NCBI RefSeq assembly: GCF_000020145.1
Contig: NC_010644.1
Coordinates: 1,240,001-1,304,000 of the forward strand
From: Elusimicrobium minutum Pei191
Lineage (GTDB): Bacteria > Elusimicrobiota > Elusimicrobia > Elusimicrobiales > Elusimicrobiaceae
DNA length: 64,000 bases
Direction of reading: 5' to 3'
In this document: positions 49,942 to 58,757 of the stretch, in pieces
How the letters are laid out: every line of letters begins with the position of its first letter
Position numbering within the stretch: position 1 is the stretch's first letter
The notes under the pieces: generated by a model
What the model saw: the letters and a program-made list of their open reading frames with translations, nothing else
What the model was told of the DNA's origin: nothing
Databases searched by the model: none
Position numbers and translations under genes: made by a program

Positions 49942-50697
49942 ATGAAAAGAATTTTATTTGTTTTGTTTATAATTACTGCGATAGCGGCAAAAGCGGATTT
50001 TTTTCCAAACCCCGCCATTGATTTTACTTTTAAATTTAACACGCAAAAACCTTTAGAAATAGTGCCGGAAAAATCGGACCTTATACTTTGTGACGATTAC
50101 CTTTGCCAGGAAGGCAAACCTTTAGGTGCTTACGGCATACAAAAACTTTATTGCAGCAAGACAGAATGCCGCGCTCTGCTTTATGACTTTGCTTCTTACG
50201 GCAAACTGTCGATTACTTTTTCAGACGGAAAAACAAGACAAAGCGGCGTTTTCAAAGGGCAGGAGCAAATTCTTTCCGATTTTATTGTTGAAGTAAACCA
50301 CGACAGCCTTAACGTAACTTTTTTAGAAGCCGCAAACAGCAGCCCCGAGCTTTTAAGGGCGGATACCATATTCTCAATGGCGGTAACTCTGATTATTGAA
50401 ATACTGGCCGCGCTTGCATTTATAAAAGTAATGAAAAAACCCGTAAAAATAGTATGGGCCGTTTTAATAGCCAATTTAATTTCAATACCTCTCGCGTGGT
50501 TTTGGCTGCCAATTTTTATACCGGAATCCTATATGGTCTGGGTTATAGCGCTTATATTTGAAATATCTGTTGTATATATTTTAAACAGGAAAAAAATATT
50601 ATTGCACGACGCTGTTATGGTAGGGCTTGTAACAAAAATAGCCAGTTACAGTTTAGGGATGGCGCTGGCATTTATATTAGCGCCTTTTCTTGTTTGA
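49942..50697 (+). CDS. exported membrane protein of unknown function
   Basis: A 251-residue protein with a signal peptide (MKRILFVLFIITAIAAKA), a soluble domain of ~110 residues containing four cysteines (LCDDYLC, LYCSKTEC) that could form two disulfides, followed by about four membrane helices (about 140-250). Topology predicts an extracytoplasmic domain tethered to a compact membrane domain. No family recognised. Single gene with a terminator just downstream. Confidence 0.72.
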   Translation: MKRILFVLFIITAIAAKADFFPNPAIDFTFKFNTQKPLEIVPEKSDLILCDDYLCQEGKPLGAYGIQKLYCSKTECRALLYDFASYGKLSITFSDGKTRQSGVFKGQEQILSDFIVEVNHDSLNVTFLEAANSSPELLRADTIFSMAVTLIIEILAALAFIKVMKKPVKIVWAVLIANLISIPLAWFWLPIFIPESYMVWVIALIFEISVVYILNRKKILLHDAVMVGLVTKIASYSLGMALAFILAPFLV

Positions 50698-50734
50698 CAC
50701 AAAAGCCCGTTCAATTAATATAATTTGTTTACAA

Positions 50735-50765
50735 AAAAAGCCCCCTGTAAAGGGGGCTTTTTTTA
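50735..50765. terminator. bidirectional terminator
   Basis: AAAGCCCCCT / AGGGGGCTTT stem with a short loop, flanked by A and T runs, between the unknown membrane protein gene and the end of the Tad locus. Confidence 0.88.
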
Positions 50766-50776
50766 TTAATAATTTA

Positions 50777-51331
50777 TTATTTCCTTTTGTTAACAGGCAG
50801 TTGGAATTGCACGGGGCGGCCTCTTGTAGGAACGAATTTTTTTACTTCCATCTGCCCGCCGGATTCGCATAAATAATTATATCCCCGCAAACAATTGTCC
50901 CTTATAGCTTGGTCCCTACAAACAACCTGCTTGTCATATTTACATAAAATAGCTATCTGCGCGGGTTGTGTGTTTACGGTAATTTTTACCTCGTTCCAAA
51001 CCTGCGTTCTTTCAATATTAACTTTTACGCTTCTAAGGCTCATAAAATCTTTCATCGCGCGGTTGTTAAAGCCTATATAGTCCTCAACCTTTTTTTGTAT
51101 GTCTTTTAAAAGGAAACTATTGTCCCAGCCCGTAGCGTAATCAATGTTTGAATGAGATTCAAGCTGCCAGCGTTTGGCTGCGTAGGCCGAAGCTATTTCC
51201 ATTTTTTGCACAAGCACCAAAAGCGCAAAAATTTTAGCCATAAAAACAATAAAAATTAAAAACAGCGGAAATAATAAAACAACTTCCGTGGTTGCCTGCC
51301 CCCGTCTGTTAAAGATATTTGCTAATCTCAT
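50777..51331 (-). CDS. TadE-like pseudopilin
   Basis: A 184-residue protein. The N-terminus NRRGQATTEVVLLFPLFLIF is the TadE/Flp type: a basic residue and Gly before the cleavage site, then Glu at about position 5 and a hydrophobic stretch. The C-terminal part has cysteines (CKYDKQVVCRDQAIRDNCLRGYNYLC) that may form disulfides. Start at 51331 overlaps the upstream TadG-like gene stop (ATGA). Last gene of the Tad locus in this window. Confidence 0.85.
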   Translation of the reverse strand: MRLANIFNRRGQATTEVVLLFPLFLIFIVFMAKIFALLVLVQKMEIASAYAAKRWQLESHSNIDYATGWDNSFLLKDIQKKVEDYIGFNNRAMKDFMSLRSVKVNIERTQVWNEVKITVNTQPAQIAILCKYDKQVVCRDQAIRDNCLRGYNYLCESGGQMEVKKFVPTRGRPVQFQLPVNKRK

Positions 51332-52437
51332 GGCGTCATCCTCAACTGGTATTTCGGCGTGGATCTGGGCCAAACGCAGTTATTGCTGCCGGCGGGGCAC
51401 TGTAAATAAACCTTAACGTGCACACGCGGTTTATATCTTTTTAAATCAACGTTGAAATAGTTTGCCGGCGGCGTAAAAGACTGTTCGACATCAATCCCGC
51501 TTCTTAATTTTCTAAGCACGCGCCTTGAAGAGCTGTCCAAGTAACCGAATTGGAAAAGAGAATCTCTTCCCTCCCCCGCTATTGTTGACGCTTTAATAAC
51601 AACAGGGTTAGGCTCCTTACCGCCATGGTAAGTAGTTTGCCCTGCAATGTGAAGATAGGCATGGTTTAGTTTTAAATTTTTTATGGTAAAAGGCAAAATT
51701 TTAACGCCAACGTCCTGAAAAGCGCGCGCGCCTTCTTTGCCGCATTCTGATTCTTTGCATGTTCCGGTATTTAAATAATAGGATTTTTTAAAAAACATGC
51801 CATCCTTGCTTATTTTATCGTAAATTTTACCCTGGTTTTCAAAAGTATCGCCTAAAATACCGTAAACAATACTGTAAAGATACAAGTTTTCAATAAGTAA
51901 ATCCATACCTACGAAATATTTGTCCGATATTTCAGGGTCCGTAAGCACAACTTCAGAATCTCCTGCAGGAACGGGGTCTTCTTTTTCCCAGTCCGTTCTT
52001 GTACCCTCCGCGTAACGGAGGTTCCATTCCTGGTCGGAATCTTTAGGCTGGTATGCGTCCGCATTATTTTTATCGGCCGCGCCGGGAAAAGCGCCCGCCC
52101 TGTAGAACCAGTCATACACGGTAAGGTCTTCCCCTCCGCCGCGATGTATATCCGCTTTAATAGGCGTACTCATATTCTCTCTAAAAATTCTGTAAGGAAA
52201 AGCGGCGTTAATATAAGAAGTGGCGTTTAAATAAGTTACCGCCGGTTGTAATTCCACAAAGGCGGCGGAATCTAAAGCGAACTGCTGCCTTATTTTTTCC
52301 CTTGATAGTTTGGCAGTTTCAAAAATAAGATAAATAACAAGCAGCACAATAGGCACAAGCAAAACAGCGGGCAGCACAAACTGCGCCCGTTTATTAAAAA
52401 CCGTTTTGCGCACCGCCGCGCTTATTAAACTAACCAA
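51328..52437 (-). CDS. TadG-like Flp pilus assembly protein
   Basis: A 369-residue protein with one N-terminal membrane helix (about 22-42; AQFVLPAVLLVPIVLLVIYL) preceded by a basic NKRAQ segment, as in TadE/TadG-type minor pilins, and a large extracytoplasmic domain. Start is TTG at 52437 with a perfect AGGAGG 5 nt upstream, inside the coding end of the Flp-like gene. Two cysteines (TCKESEC) and a CPAGSNNCVWP motif suggest disulfides. Exact role in the pilus is inferred from position. Confidence 0.78.
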   Translation of the reverse strand: MVSLISAAVRKTVFNKRAQFVLPAVLLVPIVLLVIYLIFETAKLSREKIRQQFALDSAAFVELQPAVTYLNATSYINAAFPYRIFRENMSTPIKADIHRGGGEDLTVYDWFYRAGAFPGAADKNNADAYQPKDSDQEWNLRYAEGTRTDWEKEDPVPAGDSEVVLTDPEISDKYFVGMDLLIENLYLYSIVYGILGDTFENQGKIYDKISKDGMFFKKSYYLNTGTCKESECGKEGARAFQDVGVKILPFTIKNLKLNHAYLHIAGQTTYHGGKEPNPVVIKASTIAGEGRDSLFQFGYLDSSSRRVLRKLRSGIDVEQSFTPPANYFNVDLKRYKPRVHVKVYLQCPAGSNNCVWPRSTPKYQLRMTP

Positions 52438-52603
52438 GTATGCCTCCTACCAGGAAAAAAAACATGCCCGCAAGTTTTTCATGGAATAAGGTAAAAAAAG
52501 TTAATATTAAAGTAACAATAGTGCCCATCATGAGCATGAACTCTACCGTGTTCTGCCCTTTGTTTCCGGACACCGCTTTAATAAACTTTTTAATACTTGC
52601 CAT
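52430..52603 (-). CDS. small Flp/TadE-like pilin
   Basis: A 57-residue reading frame: MASIKKFIKAVSGNKGQNTV then EFMLMMGTIVTLILTFFTLF. The GNKG/QNTVEF junction matches a class IVb prepilin cleavage site with Glu at mature position 5 and a hydrophobic stalk. It sits between the NarL-type regulator and the TadG-like gene, and its 3' end overlaps that gene's TTG start by 8 nt and contains its AGGAGG. The size and motif fit the Flp major pilin or a pseudopilin. Confidence 0.82.
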   Translation of the reverse strand: MASIKKFIKAVSGNKGQNTVEFMLMMGTIVTLILTFFTLFHEKLAGMFFFLVGGILG

Positions 52604-52612
52604 AAACATCCG

Positions 52613-53290
52613 TTATAAAATCCTGCTGTCTTCCGAGGATATTAAACCTTTTTCTATAGCCTTAACAACAGCTTCCGTTCTGCTACCCACGCCAAGTTTG
52701 TGAAACGCGCTGTTTAAGTGATTTTTAATTGTTTTAACACTGCAACTAAGTTCCGTCGCAAGTTCTTTATTGCTAAGCCCTTTGCCTAAAAGGCTGATAA
52801 CTTTAATTTCCGTCCTTGTAAGAAGCGCCTGGGACGGAGTGCCGTTGTCTCCCATCTTACGCAGACCGTGAAGAAGTTTACCCATAAGCTGCTGCGGAAT
52901 CATAAGTCCTTCGCTTGTAAATGTTTTAATGGAATTTAAAAGCTCCGATGCGGGTAACATTTTAGATAAATATCCGTTGGCCCCGGCCTGAATAGCCTCA
53001 ATAACATGGGCTTCATCCTCAAAACTTGATAACATAAGCACATTTATAGCGGGATTATCTTCCCTTATTTTACGAGTGGCGCTTATACCGTCAAGTTTAG
53101 GCAGTTTGATATCCATTAAAATCACGTCGGGTTTAAGTTTTTTGGCTAAAGCGACAGCCTCTTCCCCGTCCGACCCTTCGCCTACAACTTCTAACCATTT
53201 TTCGCCGGTAAGAACGTCCTTAATGCCTTCCCTGAAAAGTGTTTGGTCGTCAACAATAACCACTCTTATTTTTTTCTTTTTCTCTGCCAT
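52613..53290 (-). CDS. NarL/FixJ-type response regulator
   Basis: A 225-residue two-component regulator. Receiver domain 8-125 with acidic pair DD14-15, phosphorylation Asp60 (VILMDIKLPKLDG) and Lys in SKMLPASE; LuxR-type helix-turn-helix at about 158-222 (LTRTEIKVISLLGKGLSNKE, VKTIKNHLNSAFHKLGV). Likely the DNA-binding output of the adjacent kinase genes, controlling pilus genes. It precedes the Flp-like gene by only 9 nt. Confidence 0.93.
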   Translation of the reverse strand: MAEKKKKIRVVIVDDQTLFREGIKDVLTGEKWLEVVGEGSDGEEAVALAKKLKPDVILMDIKLPKLDGISATRKIREDNPAINVLMLSSFEDEAHVIEAIQAGANGYLSKMLPASELLNSIKTFTSEGLMIPQQLMGKLLHGLRKMGDNGTPSQALLTRTEIKVISLLGKGLSNKELATELSCSVKTIKNHLNSAFHKLGVGSRTEAVVKAIEKGLISSEDSRIL

Positions 53291-53312
53291 TTTTAAACTC
53301 CGTATTTATAGT

Positions 53313-54440
53313 TTAATTGTTTATAAGCGGCAAGGTAAAACTAAACGCAGTGCCTTTACCGCGACCTTCGCTTTCAGCCCAAATCTTCCCGCCGTGGTTA
53401 ATAACAATATCTTTTGATATCGATAAACCAAGCCCCAACCTGCCCACTTTTCCCTTCTCTCCGATTTGGGAAAAACTGTCAAACAATTTGGGAGCGTCCG
53501 CAGGGTCTATACCGTCTCCAGTATCTCTAATTGATACTTTAGCATTTTTTGAGTCAACTTTACTTACAATTACCTCTATCAATCCGTTATCTTGGCTATG
53601 CCTTAAAGCGTTTTCCAAGATATTGGATATTACCTGTTTAATCCTTTTTTCATCTGCCAAAACCATCATGTCTCCGGAAGTGTCAAAAACAACGTTTACT
53701 CCGCGCGAAACCATGGCTTTTTCCTTAAATACAGCAACCATGTTTCTTATAACGGAGCTTAACTCCATATTTTTTTTATCTATTCTTAACTTGCCTTTTT
53801 CTATTGCCGCCCAGTCAACCAAATCTCTTATAAGATGTTCAATCTGGTCTATACTTTCACGCATGTACCCGGCTTTTTTTTCCTGGTCTTCATCTAACAC
53901 AAGCTTCTTTTTAAGCATGTCAAAACTCATTTTTAAAGTCATTAAGGAATTAGACAAGTCATGCGAAACTATTGAGAAAAATTTTGATTTTATGTTATCA
54001 AGCTTCTTCAAATCCTCATTACTTTTTTTAAGCTGTTCTAAAAGTTCTTTGTTGCTTTGCTCAAGATGAAAAATTTCCAAAGCTCTTTTAATAGTTCTTT
54101 TTAAATAAGTAAAATCAACGGGTTTAATTAAAAAATCATACACGCTTTCCTGCATGGCGCCTATCATAGCGTTAAGAGAGGCATGCGCGGTAACCATAAG
54201 AATCTGCGTCTCGGTATTAAAGCTTCTTATTTGTTTAATAATATCAAGCCCCGTCATATCAGGCAGGTTATAGTCCATAATTATAATATTAAAAAATTCG
54301 CTTGAAACTATGTCCATACACTCTTTGCCGCTGGCGGCCTGGTATACGTAATAGCCCTCCATTTCCAAAAGGTCGGCAAGTGTTTCTCTTAAATTATTAT
54401 CGTCGTCAACTACCAATATTTTTATTTGAGTTTCTTCCAT
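53313..54440 (-). CDS. hybrid receiver-histidine kinase
   Basis: A 375-residue cytosolic protein. N-terminal receiver (about 6-122, Asp56 in IIIMDYNLPDMTG), a coiled-coil linker (about 125-150), a dimerisation/phospho-acceptor region with His160 in FSIVSHDLSNSLMTLKM, and an ATPase domain (about 245-373; NILENALRHS, DTGDGIDP, GLGLSISKDI). Receiver-first kinases often take phosphate from an upstream kinase, so it probably links the membrane kinase encoded just upstream (1-nt overlap) to the NarL-type regulator downstream. Confidence 0.92.
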   Translation of the reverse strand: MEETQIKILVVDDDNNLRETLADLLEMEGYYVYQAASGKECMDIVSSEFFNIIIMDYNLPDMTGLDIIKQIRSFNTETQILMVTAHASLNAMIGAMQESVYDFLIKPVDFTYLKRTIKRALEIFHLEQSNKELLEQLKKSNEDLKKLDNIKSKFFSIVSHDLSNSLMTLKMSFDMLKKKLVLDEDQEKKAGYMRESIDQIEHLIRDLVDWAAIEKGKLRIDKKNMELSSVIRNMVAVFKEKAMVSRGVNVVFDTSGDMMVLADEKRIKQVISNILENALRHSQDNGLIEVIVSKVDSKNAKVSIRDTGDGIDPADAPKLFDSFSQIGEKGKVGRLGLGLSISKDIVINHGGKIWAESEGRGKGTAFSFTLPLINN

Positions 54441-56260
54441 TACTCTGCCCTCTTTAAATATATTTTAAATTTAGTGCCCTGGTCAGGCTCGCTTTCAACA
54501 AACATTTTACCTTTGTTGTTTGATACCGCTTTTTTTACCACGGCTAAACCAAGCCCGGTGCCACGCGCCTTGGTAGTGAAAAACGGCGTAAATATTCTAA
54601 GCAAAGTATCTTCCCCCATACCTGTGCCCTCGTCGCACACATATAAACAAACAACTTTTTTGCCTGCTTTCGTTCCTATATTTAATGTGCCGCCGTCAGG
54701 CATAACATCAAATGCGTTAGTTATTAGGTTACGCACGGCCTGTTTAATTTCCTCAGAATCTATGTTAACGGCAGGGTGAGTTTCATCATAATTCTGAACA
54801 ATTCTTATACCTTGCGGCAATGGATGGGTAGTAACGATATCTTTTAAATATGAGTTCAAATCCACGCGTGTAATATTTTGTTTGCGGTCTCTGGCGTAGC
54901 CTAAAACCTCTTCAACAATTCTGTTGGCCTGCCTTACTTCGCTGTCTATAATATCAAACTGTCTTTTAAGTTTGGGGTTTTCCTCCCCTACAATAGCGCG
55001 TATAAGATGCGTTGAATTGCTTATAACAGCAAGCGGGTTTCTTATCTCATGACTGATAATAGACGCCATTTCCCCTATAGCGGCAAGCCTTTCTTTTTTA
55101 ACTAAAGCGTCAGTCGCTTTGCCAAGCTGCTTGGTGCGTTCTTCAACTTTTTTCTCTAAAATAGCGTTTGTGTCCGCCAGTTCTTTTTCCGCTTTGGCAA
55201 CTTCCTCGCGTTGTTTTTTAAGACTTTCCGCCATGCTTACGAAAGCCCGTCCCAAATCACCCACTTCATTAGAGGGCATATTTTCAAGCTTAGGAAGATA
55301 ATCAAAATTACCTTTGCCTAAAAGAGTAGCTGATTCCTGTAAAATTTTAACAGGTTCTATAATAGGCTTTATGGCTATTTTACTTAAAAGCACTATTAAA
55401 ATAATTACGGCAACCGCCATTATAAAAATTACACCCAAAGCGTGGGAATCTTTTAAAATAATAGCCGTCCAGCTTTTGGAACTTTGCTGAACATACACTA
55501 TCCAGCCCGTGGCGCTTATTATACTTGTTGTAACAAGATATCTTCTTCCGTCCGAGAATTTTATCTCACTGTTTCTTTTTCCGGGTGAAGAAGCCATAAT
55601 CCTTTTAACATCTTCGCTTACAGGGCCGGAAGAAGTTACGATATTTCCGTCAGTGGTAAAAATAGCGTAAAAAACTCCGTCTACAAAATATTCCGCAATG
55701 CCTTCTACCATCTCCGTAATATTAAACCTGGCTATCAGCGCGCCCTTTGACTTACCGTTATACACATAAGGCACGGCAATCAACATAGTGTCCTTGTTAT
55801 CTTCACGGGTAATAACACCCACGTAGTCTTCTTTTTTATTAAGGGTTAAGTATCTTATCGCGTTAAATTCACCATTGCGGGTAAAAGCTAAGTTAACATC
55901 GCCCACTTCTTCTTTTATATTTCCGTTAACATCCATAAACGCAGCTGCGACAGCGTCCTCATTCATTGAAATAAGAAGAGATAAGTCCATTTTATTTATG
56001 CCGGAATGTTCGGAAAAGGTATCATGTATTGATATAAAAGAACGCAAAAATCCCCTTTTTCTTCCCAGATACCCACGCACATTACTTTCTATGGTCACGT
56101 TCATTATGCTTTGTTTTTCCAAAAGCTCCGCTTTAATCATACGTGAATCCATTTCAACCATATAAACGCCAAGCATTATTACAGGCAGCAAAGCGGCAAG
56201 CATAAGCACCTTTACAATAGCCCAAAATAATGTTTTTGATTTACCTTTATACATAACCAT
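54440..56260 (-). CDS. membrane sensor histidine kinase with periplasmic Cache-type domain
   Basis: A 606-residue kinase: helix about 12-34, periplasmic sensor region 35-270 (double Cache-like, DAVAAAFMDVNGNIKEEVG and VFYAIFTTDGNIVTSSG), helix about 275-295, HAMP (about 296-350), coiled coil, HisKA with His404 in IISHEIRNPLAVISNS, and a HATPase domain (NLITNAFDVMPDG, DEGTGMGEDT, GTGLGLAVVKKA). A second ATG at codon 3 is an alternative start. It overlaps the receiver-kinase gene by 1 nt. Confidence 0.93.
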   Translation of the reverse strand: MVMYKGKSKTLFWAIVKVLMLAALLPVIMLGVYMVEMDSRMIKAELLEKQSIMNVTIESNVRGYLGRKRGFLRSFISIHDTFSEHSGINKMDLSLLISMNEDAVAAAFMDVNGNIKEEVGDVNLAFTRNGEFNAIRYLTLNKKEDYVGVITREDNKDTMLIAVPYVYNGKSKGALIARFNITEMVEGIAEYFVDGVFYAIFTTDGNIVTSSGPVSEDVKRIMASSPGKRNSEIKFSDGRRYLVTTSIISATGWIVYVQQSSKSWTAIILKDSHALGVIFIMAVAVIILIVLLSKIAIKPIIEPVKILQESATLLGKGNFDYLPKLENMPSNEVGDLGRAFVSMAESLKKQREEVAKAEKELADTNAILEKKVEERTKQLGKATDALVKKERLAAIGEMASIISHEIRNPLAVISNSTHLIRAIVGEENPKLKRQFDIIDSEVRQANRIVEEVLGYARDRKQNITRVDLNSYLKDIVTTHPLPQGIRIVQNYDETHPAVNIDSEEIKQAVRNLITNAFDVMPDGGTLNIGTKAGKKVVCLYVCDEGTGMGEDTLLRIFTPFFTTKARGTGLGLAVVKKAVSNNKGKMFVESEPDQGTKFKIYLKRAE

Positions 56261-56282
56261 CCGTAAAACTTATAAAAATCTA

Positions 56283-56306
56283 AAAAGGGAGCCGCAGCCC
56301 CCTTTT
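56283..56306 (-). terminator. possible terminator between the thioredoxin-fold lipoprotein gene and the kinase gene
   Basis: On the minus strand AAAAGGGGGC and GCTCCCTTTT form a hairpin with loop TGCG, with further T residues downstream. It divides the Tad locus into an upstream pilus-assembly part and a downstream regulatory/pilin part. Confidence 0.6.
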
Positions 56307-56346
56307 CTAAAATACTTAAGGTTTAAAACCGCTTAGATTTAAACCG

Positions 56347-57309
56347 CTATTGGCAGCTTCCGCCTTGGGGAACCGCAGCAGCGCCTGCGCTAGCAATTTG
56401 CGGGTTCATAAATTCCAACCCTTTAATTTCAGCTATACCGCCAAAGTCAAGCAATGTTCGTCCTTCCCATAAAAATGTGGGGGAACCGCTTACACCTACT
56501 TCCTGTGCGTATTTAGCATCTTTTTTAAGAAGTTCAACGCCCATTTTCCAATTAGCATCAATTGATGTTACGGGGATTCCCGCTTTTTTAAGAGCTTCGT
56601 CCCAACGGCTGGAAGTATAATCTTTATTTCTTATTTCAAGATATTTCCAAAACTTTGAAGGATATTTTGCATGTATAATTAACTGCCTTACGTTTTCTTC
56701 CCATTCAGCGGTTCCGTGCAGACTTCTAAAGTTACCGTCGCCCATGTCTGTAACGATATATCTTAATTTTACTTTTATATCTTTGGGGAATTTGCCGGCG
56801 TTTTTTGCTTCAATAATTTTATTTTCAGCCATAGCGCCGTAAGGGCATTGTGACATTACAAAAACTTCAAGAAGGTTTTTTTGTAAAGGCCTGTTAATAA
56901 AAACGCCTTGTCTTGTTTGTTTTTCAAAAACAATATAGTCGCCGTGCGTTTTAATATAGCCCGCGTCAATATGTTGTTTAAAAACTTTTTCTGTTTCAGG
57001 GGTCTTTTTAACTAAGTAAAGAGGCAAAAAATCAAAATCTAAACCGGCGTAGTCAAGACTTTCTTTTGCTATCGCGTAATCAACAACCGTAACGTTTGCC
57101 GGAGCGCCCGCAAAAGCCTGTAAACCCTGTGTAAGAGCTAAATCCTGCATACCCGCTTTTTCAACAGAGGTTTGAATTACAATCATATCAAAAGGTTGAA
57201 CTTCGGCCTCTTGAGTTTGGGGCTGAGCCGCCGCATTTTCTTTTACATTGTTTTTAGCGCAAGCGCCAAAAACAAGAATTACCGCTAACAATAAAGCTAT
57301 TTTTTTCAT
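56347..57309 (-). CDS. thioredoxin-fold (DsbA-like) lipoprotein
   Basis: A 320-residue lipoprotein (lipobox FGAC, Cys17). A first domain (about 38-130) is followed by a DsbA/thioredoxin-type domain (about 145-305) with active-site segment VMSQCPYGAMAE and cis-Pro loop GVSGSPTFLWEG. Oddity: the motif is C-P-Y-G with a single cysteine (Cys155) where oxidoreductases have CxxC. Another cysteine lies at the extreme C-terminus (GGSCQ, Cys319). It may act as a monothiol enzyme or a chaperone for disulfide-bearing pilins in this locus. Confidence 0.82.
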   Translation of the reverse strand: MKKIALLLAVILVFGACAKNNVKENAAAQPQTQEAEVQPFDMIVIQTSVEKAGMQDLALTQGLQAFAGAPANVTVVDYAIAKESLDYAGLDFDFLPLYLVKKTPETEKVFKQHIDAGYIKTHGDYIVFEKQTRQGVFINRPLQKNLLEVFVMSQCPYGAMAENKIIEAKNAGKFPKDIKVKLRYIVTDMGDGNFRSLHGTAEWEENVRQLIIHAKYPSKFWKYLEIRNKDYTSSRWDEALKKAGIPVTSIDANWKMGVELLKKDAKYAQEVGVSGSPTFLWEGRTLLDFGGIAEIKGLEFMNPQIASAGAAAVPQGGSCQ

Positions 57310-57320
57310 ATTTACCCTTT

Positions 57321-57590
57321 TTATTTATCCTCTAAATCAAGTTTTATGCCTTTTAGGCCGATAGCGCATAATAAATTATAAACAAAGGCACCTATTAATG
57401 TGCAGACAAGTACTATTAAAGTGTTAACAATGGCCCTGAAAAGAGAGGAAACCAATGCGTTTACAAAAGAATCACCTGTAGGCGCGAACATATCCAAAAA
57501 ACTTCCTATCAGCATTATTGAAAATACAGCTACGGGCAATGCTGAAAAAAGAAGCGACATAATACTTATTTTCTTTATTTCTATTCTCAT
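57321..57590 (-). CDS. small two-helix membrane protein
   Basis: An 89-residue protein with two hydrophobic segments (about 11-32 and 48-75) and a short loop between them. It resembles in outline the DUF3566-type membrane proteins, but no firm family assignment is possible. Located between the HAMP receptor gene and the thioredoxin-fold lipoprotein gene, 11 nt from the latter. Confidence 0.65.
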   Translation of the reverse strand: MRIEIKKISIMSLLFSALPVAVFSIMLIGSFLDMFAPTGDSFVNALVSSLFRAIVNTLIVLVCTLIGAFVYNLLCAIGLKGIKLDLEDK

Positions 57591-57650
57591 GTTTATCTCC
57601 TAAATGGCATGTAGCATTTATATATGATACAAATTTTAATAATTAAATTA

Positions 57651-58757
57651 TTACTTTTCCGGCTCTAAAACAATCATCGTTCTAGGGTTTTCTTCCAAAA
57701 CGGGCAGCTGCACGGCCCTGATGCTGAATTTGTTACTTCCTACAGCTGTTTCGCCCCTGTATACTTTGCCCGGTTCATCCATAGCTTTGCCGATTACTTC
57801 TATTATCTGGCTTTGCTGCCCGTCAAAAATATCTAACAAGTGTAAAGGCCCGTCTTTTTTAACTTCAATCTCAAAATTAGCGAACATAATGTTATTATCT
57901 TCGTCAACAACCAAAGCTCTTGAACCTTTTGTTATAGAAACAGCCAAAAGAGCTTTCCACCAAAGCTGTTCCATTTCTTCTTTTTTCCTGGACTGCGCTT
58001 CTATACCGCTAAATTCTTTTTTAACGCGTTTTAAAAATTCATTAACAGCTACGGCAACATCGCCTATCTCATCATTGCGTTCTTTAAAGTGAATCCTAAG
58101 TTCTTTTAAAGACACTGTTTCAATACTTGATACAAGACTATTTAACGGATTAATAATTTTAAGATAAATAAATACCGTTAAAATAAAGCCCATAAGCGCC
58201 ATAATTATAAACGCGCTGTAACCGTATTTTATAGTAGCGTCGTTAATAAGACGTTTTGCGCTTTCTCTTGAAACCTGGATATTAACAACGCCTATAATTT
58301 CATCCTGCGCGGAACGCAAAGGAAAAGCCATATCATAGTAGTTGCCGTTGCCGTACATTATTACCCTGGGCCGGCCCGTATTAAAAGACTGGGCCACCGC
58401 ATTGGTAAAAAAAACGTCTTCAGCACGGGCATCGTCATAAGATTTTCCCAAATACTGGTTTACCTTATGCCATCTTATGGAGGCGTCTCTGTTTAAATAA
58501 ATAATGCTTTGTATGCGGTCATCCGCTTTAAGCCATGACGTTAAAAGAAAAAGTTCGCTAGGGTCAACCATAGGTTTATTTGACGCAAGCCCTTGCGCCA
58601 AAGTAGGTTTACGGGTTACAACCTGCTCGGCCACTTCCTGCTGAAGTTTGTGGTCAAAAACAAACTTAAACATGTTAAAGAAGAAAAAACCTCCTATAAC
58701 AATTACATAAATAGCTGTTGCCGCGTAACAGACAAACCATTTTAACCCAAGTCGCAT
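57651..58757 (-). CDS. Cache-HAMP-PAS-like receptor without kinase domain
   Basis: A 368-residue membrane protein: helix about 10-32, an extracytoplasmic sensor region (about 35-170) with IQSIIYLNRDASIRWHKVNQ and DMAFPLRSAQDEIIGVVNIQ typical of single Cache domains, helix about 180-200, HAMP (about 200-250), then a PAS-like segment starting at ALVVDEDNNIMFANFEIEV (about 280) to the end. No histidine kinase, GGDEF or methyl-accepting domain follows. It likely signals to another protein of the locus. Overlaps the upstream TPR gene by 1 nt. Confidence 0.78.
   Translation of the reverse strand: MRLGLKWFVCYAATAIYVIVIGGFFFFNMFKFVFDHKLQQEVAEQVVTRKPTLAQGLASNKPMVDPSELFLLTSWLKADDRIQSIIYLNRDASIRWHKVNQYLGKSYDDARAEDVFFTNAVAQSFNTGRPRVIMYGNGNYYDMAFPLRSAQDEIIGVVNIQVSRESAKRLINDATIKYGYSAFIIMALMGFILTVFIYLKIINPLNSLVSSIETVSLKELRIHFKERNDEIGDVAVAVNEFLKRVKKEFSGIEAQSRKKEEMEQLWWKALLAVSITKGSRALVVDEDNNIMFANFEIEVKKDGPLHLLDIFDGQQSQIIEVIGKAMDEPGKVYRGETAVGSNKFSIRAVQLPVLEENPRTMIVLEPEK

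Noticed and set aside
53317-54069. Plus-strand 250-codon open frame
   Set aside because: Fully antisense to the receiver-kinase gene, which has clear receiver and HATPase motifs; no start signals or family resemblance.
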